From: a virus
Strand: one strand, 5' to 3'
IMG/VR virus record: IMGVR_UViG_3300032770_000005
Span: 88,858 to 152,857 of that record
DNA length: 64,000 bases
The notes beneath the pieces were generated by a model. It saw nothing but the letters and a program-made list of their open reading frames with translations. It had not been told where the DNA came from and made no database searches. The position numbers and the translations under genes were made by a program. Of this stretch, positions 54,336 through 61,994 are shown piece after piece (position 1 is the stretch's first letter; each line of letters opens with the position of its first letter).

Positions 54336-56564
54336 TCAGACGGCCTGCCGGAGCGCTCTCAGCGCCTTGTGCACGAACTCGTGCCCGAACGGTGTCGTGC
54401 CCGCACTGTTGGGCTGCGCCTGCTTGATCCACGCCAGCACCTGCTCGGGCTCCATCGAGGCGATCGCCTTCACGACCACGGGCGGGTACTTGCCGCTCAA
54501 GATCTTCTCGACGAACTCCTCGGGCTCGTCACCTTCGTCGATGGACTTGTGGACCATGATCGCGACCTGGTTCGCGATCGCCCGCTGCGTCTTCTCGTTC
54601 ACCTGCTGCCCGTCGACCACCGGCGCGAGCGGTGCGGCGGCCGGCGGCGGCTGCGGAGGGGCGGCAGCCGGTCGCGACACCGGCCGCGGTTGCTGTTGCT
54701 GCTGCTGAGCCGGCGGCTGCTGCGGCTGCGGCGGAGTCGGCTCCCACGGCGCGGCGGGCTTCGGCAGGCCGTCCGCCATGTTCGGCACCGGCAGACCGCC
54801 GCTGTCACGGCGGCGAGACGACGGACCGAAGATGCCTCTCGGCGCGGGCCCTCGTCGGCCACTGGGCGCCTGCTGCTGAGGCATGAGCCCGAGCTGTCCG
54901 TTCGGAGCCTGGACGACGACCATCGGGCCCCGCGGCGTCTGCATGACGTCGCCGACCTTCGGCTGCTGCGGCGGCGGCGGACGCTGCGTGATGACCTGCG
55001 GCTGCTGACCTCCGCCGCTGCTCCCCAGGCCTCCGCCCTGTCCACCGCCGCCGCGCATCGCGTCGATGACGTCCGGCAGGTTCGTCATCGCCGTCTTGAG
55101 CATGTCGCCCCAGTCGATCTGCCCGTTCTCGCTGATGCCGATGCCGCCCCCCGTCGGCGGCGGCAGTGCCGGCGGCTCGACGAGCCCGAGGCCCTTGAGC
55201 GCGTCGGTCGCCTCCTTGATGCGGCCGAGCTGCGAGACCAGGTCTCCCTTGTCCTGCTGCTTGCCCTCCAGCTCGTTCACCTTTGCCTGGAGCCGGTCCA
55301 TCTCCGACTGCATCCAGCCGATCCTGCTGTCGGCCATGTTCTGGTTGGTCGCGATCCTCGACTCGTAGAGCGTCTTCAGGCGCTCCTCCTGCTGAGCCAT
55401 GCGCTCCTGCCACGCCTTGTCGCGCGCATCGGCCTCACGCCGCAGGGCCTCCGCATCACGACGGCGCTCCTCACGCTCGGTCTTGAGCTGCTCCTCGTGC
55501 CGCTGCTCGCGCATGCGAGAGGCCTCCCGCTCGGCGCCCAGCTCACGCATGTGCGCGTCGCGCACCGCCGCGATCTCGCCGGCGTGCGTCGAGCGCAGCG
55601 AGTCGACGAGCGCCAGGTGCTGCTTGCTGATGGTCTCCAACTCCTGCCGGTGACGTTCGAGGATCGCCGTCGTGATGCTCTCGTTGGCCTTGGTCGCGGC
55701 GGCCACGACCTCCTGGCTCGGCCCGAACAGCTTCTGCATGTCGCGCATCTCGTCTGCGATCCGTGGGCGCTGCTGGTCCATCTGCGAGATCCTCTCTTCG
55801 AGCTTCTGCTGCGCATCGCGCGCATCGCTGATCTGACGAAGCAAGAACTCTCGCTCGGTCTTCGCGCGCTCGCGCTCGGCATCGAGCATCTCCTTGCCGA
55901 GCTGCTGGGCCTGCGTGAACAGCGGCAGCGATGCCTCTCGTGCACGCTCGACCTCCACCTTGGCCTCCTTCTCGGCGCGGATGCGGTCCTCGCGATCTTT
56001 CGCCGAGACCTCGGCCATCGTCTTCAGGGCGGTAGACGCGAGCCCGGGCTGTTCTTGCTGCATGATCATCGGCATGCCGGGTGCCGCTGCTGGCGTAGCA
56101 TCAGCGCGACCGGCGTTCGGGTTGGGAGGTCCTGCGATCTCGAACGAGAACTGCGCGTACGGGCGAGTCGCGTTCGGGGACCTCTTTGGATCTGGACCCA
56201 TGATGATGACCCGGTACGTGCCGCCGCCGTACTCGGAGCGGATCGTCTCCTGATCGAACACCTGATCGAGCCGGGCGAGAAAGCCGGCGGCCGGAACGTT
56301 GCCTGCGAAGAACTTCGGCCAGAGCCGATGCAGGATGGCGTGGTACGTCGGCTTCACGCCGACCTCGTACTTCGCGAGAAGCGAGTCGAGCGTGCGGATG
56401 CCGTTGCCGTCGGGGTCCGGCTCGACGTCTTCGAGGCTGGGAACCGCGTCGGCCACTGCGTCGGCGGCGGCGTCCTCGCGCCGCTTCCCACGGCGGCGGC
56501 GCGACGGCGCCGGAGGGCCCATCTCCGGATCGTCGATCTCGATCTGCTCGACGTCCTCGCTCAC
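54336..56564 (-). CDS. Large coiled-coil particle or packaging-associated protein
   Basis: 742 residues; GTG with GGAG, overlapping the upstream stop. Residues 1-30 acidic then basic (PPAPSRRRRGKRRED). Residues about 50-150 form a small domain with RLDQVFDQETIRSEYGGGTY, RVIIMGPDP. Residues about 190-440 are one long coiled coil (EKEAKVEVERAREASLPLFT; REASRMREQRHEEQLKTERE). Then a Gly/Pro/Gln-rich region, and a helical C-terminal domain (ANQVAIMVHKSIDEGDEPEE). The length of the rod (about 250 residues, near 37 nm if continuous) suggests a scaffold, tether or measuring function. No ATPase motif is present. Confidence 0.55.
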   Translation of the reverse strand: MSEDVEQIEIDDPEMGPPAPSRRRRGKRREDAAADAVADAVPSLEDVEPDPDGNGIRTLDSLLAKYEVGVKPTYHAILHRLWPKFFAGNVPAAGFLARLDQVFDQETIRSEYGGGTYRVIIMGPDPKRSPNATRPYAQFSFEIAGPPNPNAGRADATPAAAPGMPMIMQQEQPGLASTALKTMAEVSAKDREDRIRAEKEAKVEVERAREASLPLFTQAQQLGKEMLDAERERAKTEREFLLRQISDARDAQQKLEERISQMDQQRPRIADEMRDMQKLFGPSQEVVAAATKANESITTAILERHRQELETISKQHLALVDSLRSTHAGEIAAVRDAHMRELGAEREASRMREQRHEEQLKTEREERRRDAEALRREADARDKAWQERMAQQEERLKTLYESRIATNQNMADSRIGWMQSEMDRLQAKVNELEGKQQDKGDLVSQLGRIKEATDALKGLGLVEPPALPPPTGGGIGISENGQIDWGDMLKTAMTNLPDVIDAMRGGGGQGGGLGSSGGGQQPQVITQRPPPPQQPKVGDVMQTPRGPMVVVQAPNGQLGLMPQQQAPSGRRGPAPRGIFGPSSRRRDSGGLPVPNMADGLPKPAAPWEPTPPQPQQPPAQQQQQQPRPVSRPAAAPPQPPPAAAPLAPVVDGQQVNEKTQRAIANQVAIMVHKSIDEGDEPEEFVEKILSGKYPPVVVKAIASMEPEQVLAWIKQAQPNSAGTTPFGHEFVHKALRALRQAV

Positions 56565-57166
56565 GTGGTCGCTCCGTCGGGCGCGGGAGTCGGATCGTCG
56601 GCGATGACCGCGCTGACCTCCTCTTCCTCCGCCTCCTCTTCCTCTTCCTCGCCCTCGTCCGGCTCTTGTTCGGAGCCCAGCATCTCGTCGGGCACGCTCT
56701 GGTTGCCCATGACGGCCATCACGAGCTTGTCGTACGCCGCGGCCACGCGGTTGAACGTGCGCTCCATCTCCTTGTCCTCCGGGAGCTTCTTCTGAAGCAT
56801 CGAGCCCAGCGCGAAGAACGCCTGGCCGAACTCGTTCAGCTCCGTGGTCCCGATGCCGGGGAACGGGTCGCCGTCGTTCACCTGCGCGCCGAGCGATCTG
56901 AGGTGCTCGGCCGTCCACCGACGCATGCGCATGAGCTGGTTCGCGTTCGAGACGCCGAGGTACCGAGTGTCGACCGCGGTGACGCCCAGCATCTCGATCG
57001 CTTGGATCAAGCGCGACATCAGCGTCATTGCGACGAACTTCCGCAGTTCGTCGGCGTTCGAGAACGCCTTGTTCTTGCGGAGGTTGTTCTGCTCCTCCTT
57101 CATCGACTGGATGAGTTCGACGAGCTGGGGCGGTAGCTCGATCTCCATCTCGGTCTGTTGGCTCAT
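56561..57166 (-). CDS. Helical protein with polyacidic tail
   Basis: 201 residues; AGGAG six bases before the ATG. Helical body (PPQLVELIQSMKEEQNNLRK; FVAMTLMSRLIQAIEMLGVT; GQAFFALGSMLQKKLPEDKE) and a C-terminal stretch of mostly Glu (GEEEEEEAEEEEVSAV). It is co-translated with the large coiled-coil protein. An acidic tail of this kind could act as a chaperone for the many basic core proteins. Confidence 0.55.
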   Translation of the reverse strand: MSQQTEMEIELPPQLVELIQSMKEEQNNLRKNKAFSNADELRKFVAMTLMSRLIQAIEMLGVTAVDTRYLGVSNANQLMRMRRWTAEHLRSLGAQVNDGDPFPGIGTTELNEFGQAFFALGSMLQKKLPEDKEMERTFNRVAAAYDKLVMAVMGNQSVPDEMLGSEQEPDEGEEEEEEAEEEEVSAVIADDPTPAPDGATT

Positions 57167-57178
57167 CACGCTCTCCTG

Positions 57179-57655
57179 TTAGAGGACGAACTCGTCACGC
57201 TTCTGGTTCTGCTCCGCGGTCGCAGCGCGCTGACGCCGCTCGAACGCCAAGATCCTCTCCAGCGAGACGATGTCGACCGGCTCTCGCGCCGTACAGGCGA
57301 AGATCGCCGCCTCGCCGATCTCCATCATCTCCATCGCGGGGGACAAGCGTCGGCAGAAGCGGCGGATCTGCCGAGGCTGCTCCTCGACGCCCTTCGTGTA
57401 GCCCTCGGCCTCGGTGAGGATCGCAGTGTAGTGCGAGCACTGGGGCCGCGTGTCGGTCGCGATGCACACCAGGTTGTCCTCGTCGAGCCCCAGTGCCGCG
57501 GGCGGCGGCGATCCGCCTCCGATCATCACGCCGCCATCAGGCGCACGGACGACCGGCACGCCCCCGAGTTCGACGTAGTCAGACGAGCGCACCGCGAGCG
57601 GCTTCTGCCCCCGCGTACCTCCGCCCCCAACTTCGGCGCCAGCGTCGTCCGACAT
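57179..57655 (-). CDS. Hypothetical 158-residue protein with four cysteines
   Basis: First gene of the 35-kb leftward block. Gly-rich start, then YVELGGVPVVRAPDGGVMIG, and four spaced cysteines (NLVCIATDTRPQCSHYTAIL; RRFCRRLSP; AIFACTAREPVDIVSLERIL). The cysteine and histidine spacing fits a metal or disulfide site. No family recognised. Confidence 0.5.
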   Translation of the reverse strand: MSDDAGAEVGGGGTRGQKPLAVRSSDYVELGGVPVVRAPDGGVMIGGGSPPPAALGLDEDNLVCIATDTRPQCSHYTAILTEAEGYTKGVEEQPRQIRRFCRRLSPAMEMMEIGEAAIFACTAREPVDIVSLERILAFERRQRAATAEQNQKRDEFVL

Positions 57656-57689
57656 CGAGGCGACCCTACGCGCTGCGCATGCCACGCGG

Positions 57690-57766
57690 CAAGCGCCGGG
57701 GAGCTTATCACTGCTGCTTTTGCAGCAAAAAGCTGGCGCCGCATAACAGCAGAACGAGGTCCAGAC
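57690..57766. promoter_or_regulatory. Candidate divergent promoter region
   Basis: The A/T-richest short stretch of the neighbourhood (around TTTTGCAGCAAAAAG at 57718) lies between the leftward structural block and the rightward genes. A + strand pair TTGCAG and CATAAC with a 16-base spacer, and a - strand pair CTTTTT and GATA-type with about 17, can be drawn. Positions are suggestive only. Confidence 0.35.
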
Positions 57767-58080
57767 ATGAACTTAGTGGGCCTCCAGTCCGGCTCCGGCC
57801 CGGTCGTCCCGGATGTTCACTCGGCAGCCGACGAGAGATCGCGCCCCATCTCGCCATGCCACCGCCGCGACGCAGCCGGCCGCTGGGGGCTGCGCGGCAG
57901 CCGCGCGGTAGACGCCGGCCGCGACGCGGAGGCGTGCGGCTCGCTCGGGCCGGCCGGCCGAGACGAGCGGAGGCGCGGAGACTCGGCGAGCGGCGAACCG
58001 GCCGGGCCGTCGCCACGGTCCCGGCGCCTCCCGGGAGAGAGGAGAGAGCTGCCGCGGTGTGAGAATGCTCACGCTTAGCC

Positions 58081-58109
58081 TTGCATTCGCCGCGCGGCGG
58101 TTGTATGCT
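58081..58109 (+). promoter_or_regulatory. Rightward sigma70-type promoter
   Basis: TTGCAT (58081-58086), exactly 17 bases, TATGCT (58104-58109). It stands out in a very GC-rich surround and points into the rightward gene cluster from 58452. Transcription would start near 58116. Confidence 0.65.
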
Positions 58110-58111
58110 GT

Positions 58112-58451
58112 GTCCGGTCAACCTAAGGACCTCTCCCGAGGTGCCCTGGGGTGACTGCGGCTCACCGTGACCCTTCGGGGCTGGTCGGCCGGTGTCGTGG
58201 AGCGGATCCCGTGACCAGCCGTCGGCACGCTAGCATGCCGCCAGCTGTAGGAACACCCTCCCCGTCACCGACCGGCTGCCCCTGGCAATAGCCGGGGTCT
58301 CCTGCCTGCGTCCGCGGGCATGGGCAGGGACGGTGAGAGGCTAAGAGGCACGGGCGTCCACGCCTGCGTGCTCGGACTTGGTCCCCCGAGGAACCATGGC
58401 CGAGCACGGAGTCGTGGAACCGCGGATGCGAGGCGTCCGGGAGGTGTGCCC
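58112..58451 (+). ncRNA. Long structured leader or small RNA
   Basis: About 335 bases between the promoter and the first ATG contain no convincing gene but several inverted repeats: GGTGA with TCACC near 58155-58170, CTGGTC with GACCAG (about 58172-58219), CCTGCC with GGCAGG (about 58302-58330), and CGAGCAC-type arms near 58375-58410. It could be an independent structured RNA or a leader controlling the operon. Family not recognised. Confidence 0.4.
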
Positions 58452-58892
58452 ATGAAGATCGAGATCGAGGAGACGCCGGAGACGATCGCGGCGGACGAGC
58501 GTCTGGCCGAGACGCGTCGGGCGTGGGCTGCTCTGAGCGCCGACGAGCGCCGCAACCGCATCGCGGAAGCGGCGGCACTCGGACGCCTCGACGCGATCAA
58601 GGCGTACCGCGCTACGAGCGGCGCCGAGCTGGGCGAGGCGGTGCGCACGATCGACGCCGCGATCGCGGCGGCGGCGGCGGCGGCGCCCCTCACGCTCGGA
58701 CAGCGCTTGCGGCTGCCAGCCGGGCACAAGGTGGGCATGGGACGCCTACGTCACGCGGTCGAGGCGACGATCTCCCGCGTCGACACCGACGATCACGGTC
58801 GCCCGTTCTACGCCGTGCGCTACATGTCGACGAAGGAGACGGAGCGCTCGACGTGGCTCACGCATGTGGAGGCGATCGCCTATGCGCGCTGA
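58452..58892 (+). CDS. Hypothetical 146-residue protein
   Basis: ATG preceded by GGGAGG. Helical first half (ETIAADERLAETRRAWAALS; ELGEAVRTIDAAIAAAAAAA), then a small beta segment (GMGRLRHAVEATISRVDTDD; GRPFYAVRYMSTKETERSTW). First gene after the strong promoter, so likely early-expressed. No family recognised. Confidence 0.55.
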   Translation: MKIEIEETPETIAADERLAETRRAWAALSADERRNRIAEAAALGRLDAIKAYRATSGAELGEAVRTIDAAIAAAAAAAPLTLGQRLRLPAGHKVGMGRLRHAVEATISRVDTDDHGRPFYAVRYMSTKETERSTWLTHVEAIAYAR

Positions 58893-59109
58893 GGGCGGCG
58901 GCAGGGTGGCTCGCCCCGCCCGGCGCATGCTCTATGTCGCCTCGCACACGCGTGCAGGCGTCCACGCTGTCGAGCGGTGTGCGACTCACGCGCAAGCGGA
59001 AGAGGTGTACGCGCGCCTCGACCCTCAGAGCTACGCCAAGCGCGCGATGCTGTACGCGACATCGACGCGTGAGGCGCTGCGCATCGTGGCGCGCGCGTGG
59101 GGGCCCTGA
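58882..59109 (+). CDS. Hypothetical 75-residue protein
   Basis: Overlaps the previous gene; GGAGG before the ATG. MLYVASHTRAGVHAVERCAT and SYAKRAMLYATSTREALRIV form a repeated strand-helix pattern. Ends in a TGATG-type junction with the next gene. No family recognised. Confidence 0.5.
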   Translation: MRAEGGGRVARPARRMLYVASHTRAGVHAVERCATHAQAEEVYARLDPQSYAKRAMLYATSTREALRIVARAWGP

Positions 59110-59321
59110 TGAGCAAGAGCAGCAAGAGCCTGCATCACGCCGTCGGCAAGACCGTCGCGTGCATCGACGTCGAGCGGGTGCACCTCACGACGTACGACGC
59201 GCGGCGCACTCCCTCGATCACGGCGATCGTGTTCACCGACGGCTCGCGCATCGCGTTCGGTGCGATGGAAGTCGAGCACGGCGACCCGGTTCCCACCGCG
59301 ACGTACTATCCGGAGCGATGA
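59109..59321 (+). CDS. Hypothetical 70-residue protein
   Basis: Compact beta-type sequence: GKTVACIDVERVHLTTYDAR, SITAIVFTDGSRIAFGAMEV. Start/stop overlaps with both neighbours. Small domains of this type are frequent in phage early regions. No family recognised. Confidence 0.5.
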   Translation: MSKSSKSLHHAVGKTVACIDVERVHLTTYDARRTPSITAIVFTDGSRIAFGAMEVEHGDPVPTATYYPER

Positions 59322-59620
59322 CCATGGACGCGAAGCCGAAGCAGGCTCGGACAAGGTGCGGCCCGATCGAGGGCATCCTGCGGCGCGAGCCGCTCCGGCT
59401 CGCCATGAGCCAGGCGCCCCAGATTGGGCGCCTCTACGTCTGCCGTAACACGGCGCCGCCAGGATGGGCGGGCGACACCGTGCGCGTGCTCGGCGTGTGC
59501 GTCGAGAAGAAGACCGCGCGCGTCGAGGAGATGGACGGGCGCTACAAGACCGAGGGCGAACCTCTGTACACCACCGTCGTGCACTGGGACGACCTGATCC
59601 TCGATCCGAGGGCGTCGTGA
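59318..59620 (+). CDS. Hypothetical 100-residue protein
   Basis: GGAG precedes the ATG. IGRLYVCRNTAPPGWAGDTV, RVLGVCVEKKTARVEEMDGR, TTVVHWDDLILDP: an SH3-like small beta domain. Overlaps both neighbours. No family recognised. Confidence 0.5.
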   Translation: MTMDAKPKQARTRCGPIEGILRREPLRLAMSQAPQIGRLYVCRNTAPPGWAGDTVRVLGVCVEKKTARVEEMDGRYKTEGEPLYTTVVHWDDLILDPRAS

Positions 59621-60033
59621 ACCGACGCAGCCCGCTTGAGAGCATCCTCCGCCGCGCCTACACGGGCGAGTCGATCGAGATGACCGAGCGGCGGCGGCGG
59701 GCGATCAGGCGCATGGTCTCGCTCGGCTGGCTCACGAGTCGAGGGGCCGGTGCCTACGGCATCACGCATGCTGGCCGGCTCGCGCACGAGCGTGGCGAGG
59801 CGCTCGCCGCGAAGCAGCGGCATGCGTGCTCGATCGAGCACGTGCGGACGGGCATCGTGGCCGGCACGGGGACGACGGCCGATGCGGCCTGGCTGAGCGC
59901 CGCGTCGCGCGGCGTCACCGGCGGCGCGGACTGGCAGATCGTGCCTTGGCGCCCCGAGCATGCTCATCGCCTGATGCAACGACCGTGCGCCGAGCATGGG
60001 CGCGTGCCCTGCTCGACGTGCCTGGACACCTAG
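59617..60033 (+). CDS. Winged-helix-like small protein
   Basis: 138 residues, GTG start overlapping the previous stop. Residues about 22-62 (MTERRRRAIRRMVSLGWLTS, GAGAYGITHAGRLAHERGEA) have the helix-turn-helix plus wing layout seen in MarR/PadR-type and phage repressor-type proteins. The C-terminal part has paired cysteines (RPCAEHGRVPCSTCLDT), a possible zinc site. A transcription regulator is plausible. Confidence 0.5.
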   Translation: MNRRSPLESILRRAYTGESIEMTERRRRAIRRMVSLGWLTSRGAGAYGITHAGRLAHERGEALAAKQRHACSIEHVRTGIVAGTGTTADAAWLSAASRGVTGGADWQIVPWRPEHAHRLMQRPCAEHGRVPCSTCLDT

Positions 60034-60119
60034 TCGTTCGTTGGTGCCCTTCGAGGCCCTGGCACGCCGGACCTCGTAGGGTGACGATGACCGCCACCAC
60101 CACCACCACGGAGATCCAC

Positions 60120-60530
60120 ATGACCGAGACCACCGAGACCACGCGCAAGACCATCACCATCACCATGAGCGAGCGGCGTCCGCTCCGGATCGTGGACGAC
60201 GAATGGCCCGTGATCGCCAGCGCCCGCGACTGGAATGGCGAGCACGAATTCCAGGCAAACCGCATCGACACGGTGCGTGTGCGCGAGCACGCCGATGGGC
60301 GACGCATCGTCACTGCGACGCATCTCGCTGGCGGCGGCGGCATGCGACGCGAGGAGCGCGAGATCCGCGCCGGATTCCTCGTCCCCGCGTCGAACGAGGA
60401 TGCGGCCGACGGCACGAAGATGCCCGACGAGGACGAGACGATTCGCGCGATCCGTCGTGCGGCGGGCGTGATCGGTCGCGACGACCTCGCCGCCGAGTGC
60501 ATCGGCGATCTTCCCGCCGAGGAGATCTGA
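60120..60530 (+). CDS. Conserved hypothetical protein (EWPVIASA family)
   Basis: 136 residues from an ATG with GGAG six bases upstream; an earlier in-frame ATG at 60087 lies in a Thr-rich stretch. MSERRPLRIVDDEWPVIASA, RDWNGEHEFQANRIDTVRVR, EHADGRRIVTATHLAGG follow a pattern met in many small phage and bacterial proteins of unknown function. A helical C-terminus (TIRAIRRAAGVIGRDDLAAE) follows. Confidence 0.55.
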   Translation: MTETTETTRKTITITMSERRPLRIVDDEWPVIASARDWNGEHEFQANRIDTVRVREHADGRRIVTATHLAGGGGMRREEREIRAGFLVPASNEDAADGTKMPDEDETIRAIRRAAGVIGRDDLAAECIGDLPAEEI

Positions 60531-60612
60531 CGTCACACGCGCGGCTCGCCCGCGCGCCGCTCTCGACTCGTCGAGGCCGGCGCGGGCGCGAGGCGCTCAG
60601 AGGAGAGGAACG

Positions 60613-60831
60613 GTGATCGAAGTGCGAGACGAGAACGGCGACCCGCATCAGTACGACCCGGACGGGTCGCTCGCAGAGATCGCCGCGGAGCTGGCCGCGT
60701 CGGGGTGGAGCGGCAAGCTGCGCGTCCTCGACAGTCACGGCTTCACCCGCGGGTGGATCGCGGTCGGTGAGTACCTCGCCGGCTCGATCCCCGACGGCCG
60801 CGATCCCGTGATCGATTGGCGGAGCGCCTGA
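60613..60831 (+). CDS. Hypothetical 72-residue protein
   Basis: GTG preceded by GAGGAGAGG. VIEVRDENGDPHQYDPDGSL, LRVLDSHGFTRGWIAVGEYL: a small alpha/beta protein. The 80-base gap before it carries a CTCGA/TCGAG hairpin (60572-60585) flanked by GC-rich arms. No family recognised. Confidence 0.5.
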   Translation: MIEVRDENGDPHQYDPDGSLAEIAAELAASGWSGKLRVLDSHGFTRGWIAVGEYLAGSIPDGRDPVIDWRSA

Positions 60832-61280
60832 TGGCTGCCGCCACAACGCCCGGCCCCGGGAAGCTGTACGGGCCATGCGTCGAGCCGTGCGCACACATCG
60901 ACTGCGCGTGTGCTCGTCGCGAAGCTGCCGCGCTGTGCATCGTGTGCGGCGAGCCGATCGGCTACGACCGGCTCTGGTACCAGACGGACGAAGGAGCGGC
61001 GCACGCGCCGTGCCTCGAAGCGCGCGAAGCGGAGCGTCGCTCGACGGTCGATCTGTGGATCGGGAAGTGCTACGACGGCGGCCTCACAGCCGAGCGCGCG
61101 CTGGAGCTGGTCGCGCGAGCGGAGCCGGGCGAGACCGTCCGCGTCGAGCGGGGCGGCGTCGAGCTGGCTGTCTCGGCCGATCTCGACATGGGGTGCCTCG
61201 TGATGCGAGCGCCCGACGGCGAGATCGTGGCGATCGGCGAGCCGGTCGACGTCGACACGCTCGATCGGTGGGTGGAATGA
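60831..61280 (+). CDS. Zinc-binding hypothetical protein
   Basis: 149 residues; TGATG overlap. Residues 15-45 carry seven cysteines (YGPCVEPCAHIDCACARREA; LCIVCGEPIG) followed by HAPCLEA, a LIM- or ribbon-like zinc centre. The C-terminal part is an alpha/beta segment (ERALELVARAEPGETVRVER; GEIVAIGEPVDVDTLDRW). Probably protein- or DNA-binding. Confidence 0.55.
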   Translation: MAAATTPGPGKLYGPCVEPCAHIDCACARREAAALCIVCGEPIGYDRLWYQTDEGAAHAPCLEAREAERRSTVDLWIGKCYDGGLTAERALELVARAEPGETVRVERGGVELAVSADLDMGCLVMRAPDGEIVAIGEPVDVDTLDRWVE

Positions 61281-61504
61281 CCGGCGACGCGGCGCGAGCG
61301 ATGGTCGCGACGGCACGCGTCGCGGCCGACACGGGCGACGTCGATAGGGCGATCCGACTGCTGTGGTCTCTCGCCGACGAAGATCGGAGAGCGAGCTTGC
61401 CGTACGACGTAGGCATGCGCTTCGACGAGACCGTCGGCGCCATCGAGCGACACGGCGGAGGCGACAGGCTGAGGGCGTACTTTCGCGAAAGGGTCGAGTC
61501 ATGA
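61277..61504 (+). CDS. Hypothetical 75-residue helical protein
   Basis: Overlaps both neighbours (ATGA type). Helical: ARAMVATARVAADTGDVDRA, IRLLWSLADEDRRASL, then MRFDETVGAIERHGGGDRLR. No family recognised. Confidence 0.5.
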   Translation: MTGDAARAMVATARVAADTGDVDRAIRLLWSLADEDRRASLPYDVGMRFDETVGAIERHGGGDRLRAYFRERVES

Positions 61505-61890
61505 CGGACATCAAGAAGGCACGCGAGACGATGGACATGATCGAGCGCATCCATGGGATCGGCTTCGCGTCCGGCGCGCAGCGGGCGCTGGACAAGTACG
61601 ACGATCTCGTACTCACTCACCGGCACGACGGCGTTCTGGTCGACGCGCTGCGCGCCGGCTTCCGCGACGGCTTCGTCAGTGGCGTGCGCTACGCACTCCA
61701 CCGGTGCGGCTCCGAGCTGCAAGCGCTGCGCCACGTGCTGTCCATCGAGCGGGCCGGCGCTCGTGACGATGACGACGAGACGCGGCGGCGCATCGCGGCC
61801 AGCATCACCGAGTGGGAGCGGGCCGAAGCCTGCGTCCATGCGCTTCTGAACGACTTCGACGACTGGGTGAAGGCCAAGGAAGGTCGCTAG
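61501..61890 (+). CDS. Hypothetical 129-residue helical protein
   Basis: Begins MTDIKKARETMDMIERIHGI, with helices throughout (GAQRALDKYDDLVLTHRHDG; VLVDALRAGFRDGFVSGVRY; WERAEACVHALLNDFDDWVK). Last gene before a strong 13-bp hairpin. No family recognised. Confidence 0.5.
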   Translation: MTDIKKARETMDMIERIHGIGFASGAQRALDKYDDLVLTHRHDGVLVDALRAGFRDGFVSGVRYALHRCGSELQALRHVLSIERAGARDDDDETRRRIAASITEWERAEACVHALLNDFDDWVKAKEGR

Positions 61891-61910
61891 AACAGCCGGC
61901 GCGCATGGCG

Positions 61911-61945
61911 CCGTCTGCCGCCGATCTCCCCTCGGCGGCAGACGG
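61911..61945 (+). terminator. 13-bp perfect hairpin after the small-gene cluster
   Basis: CCGTCTGCCGCCG (61911-61923) with CGGCGGCAGACGG (61933-61945), loop of nine, 20 bases after the stop at 61890. No T-run, so terminator function is likely but not certain. Confidence 0.6.
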
Positions 61946-61957
61946 GGCCATGAGCCT

Positions 61958-61976
61958 CCGCTGCACAGTGCAGCGG
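61958..61976 (+). promoter_or_regulatory. Near-perfect 19-base palindrome before DUF932 gene
   Basis: CCGCTGCAC and GTGCAGCGG flank a single A. It lies 19 bases before the ATG at 61995, just upstream of its GGAG site. It fits an operator for a dimeric regulator, or a short RNA stem that affects translation. Confidence 0.5.
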
Positions 61977-61994
61977 TACACCTGGAGCAAGAGC

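Noticed and set aside
54312-56795. 827-codon rightward frame
   Set aside because: Shadow of the leftward coiled-coil gene at 54336; Leu/Arg/His-rich without folded character.
22822-57655. Terminase, portal, major tail or tape-measure genes
   Set aside because: Searched for Walker motifs, portal-type and tape-measure-type layouts; none found. The long coiled coil at 54336 lacks transmembrane segments expected of most tape measures.
57767-58078. 103-codon rightward frame with a GAGG site
   Set aside because: Arg/Gly/Pro-rich sequence without folded character just before the strong promoter; the ribosome-like site alone is not enough.
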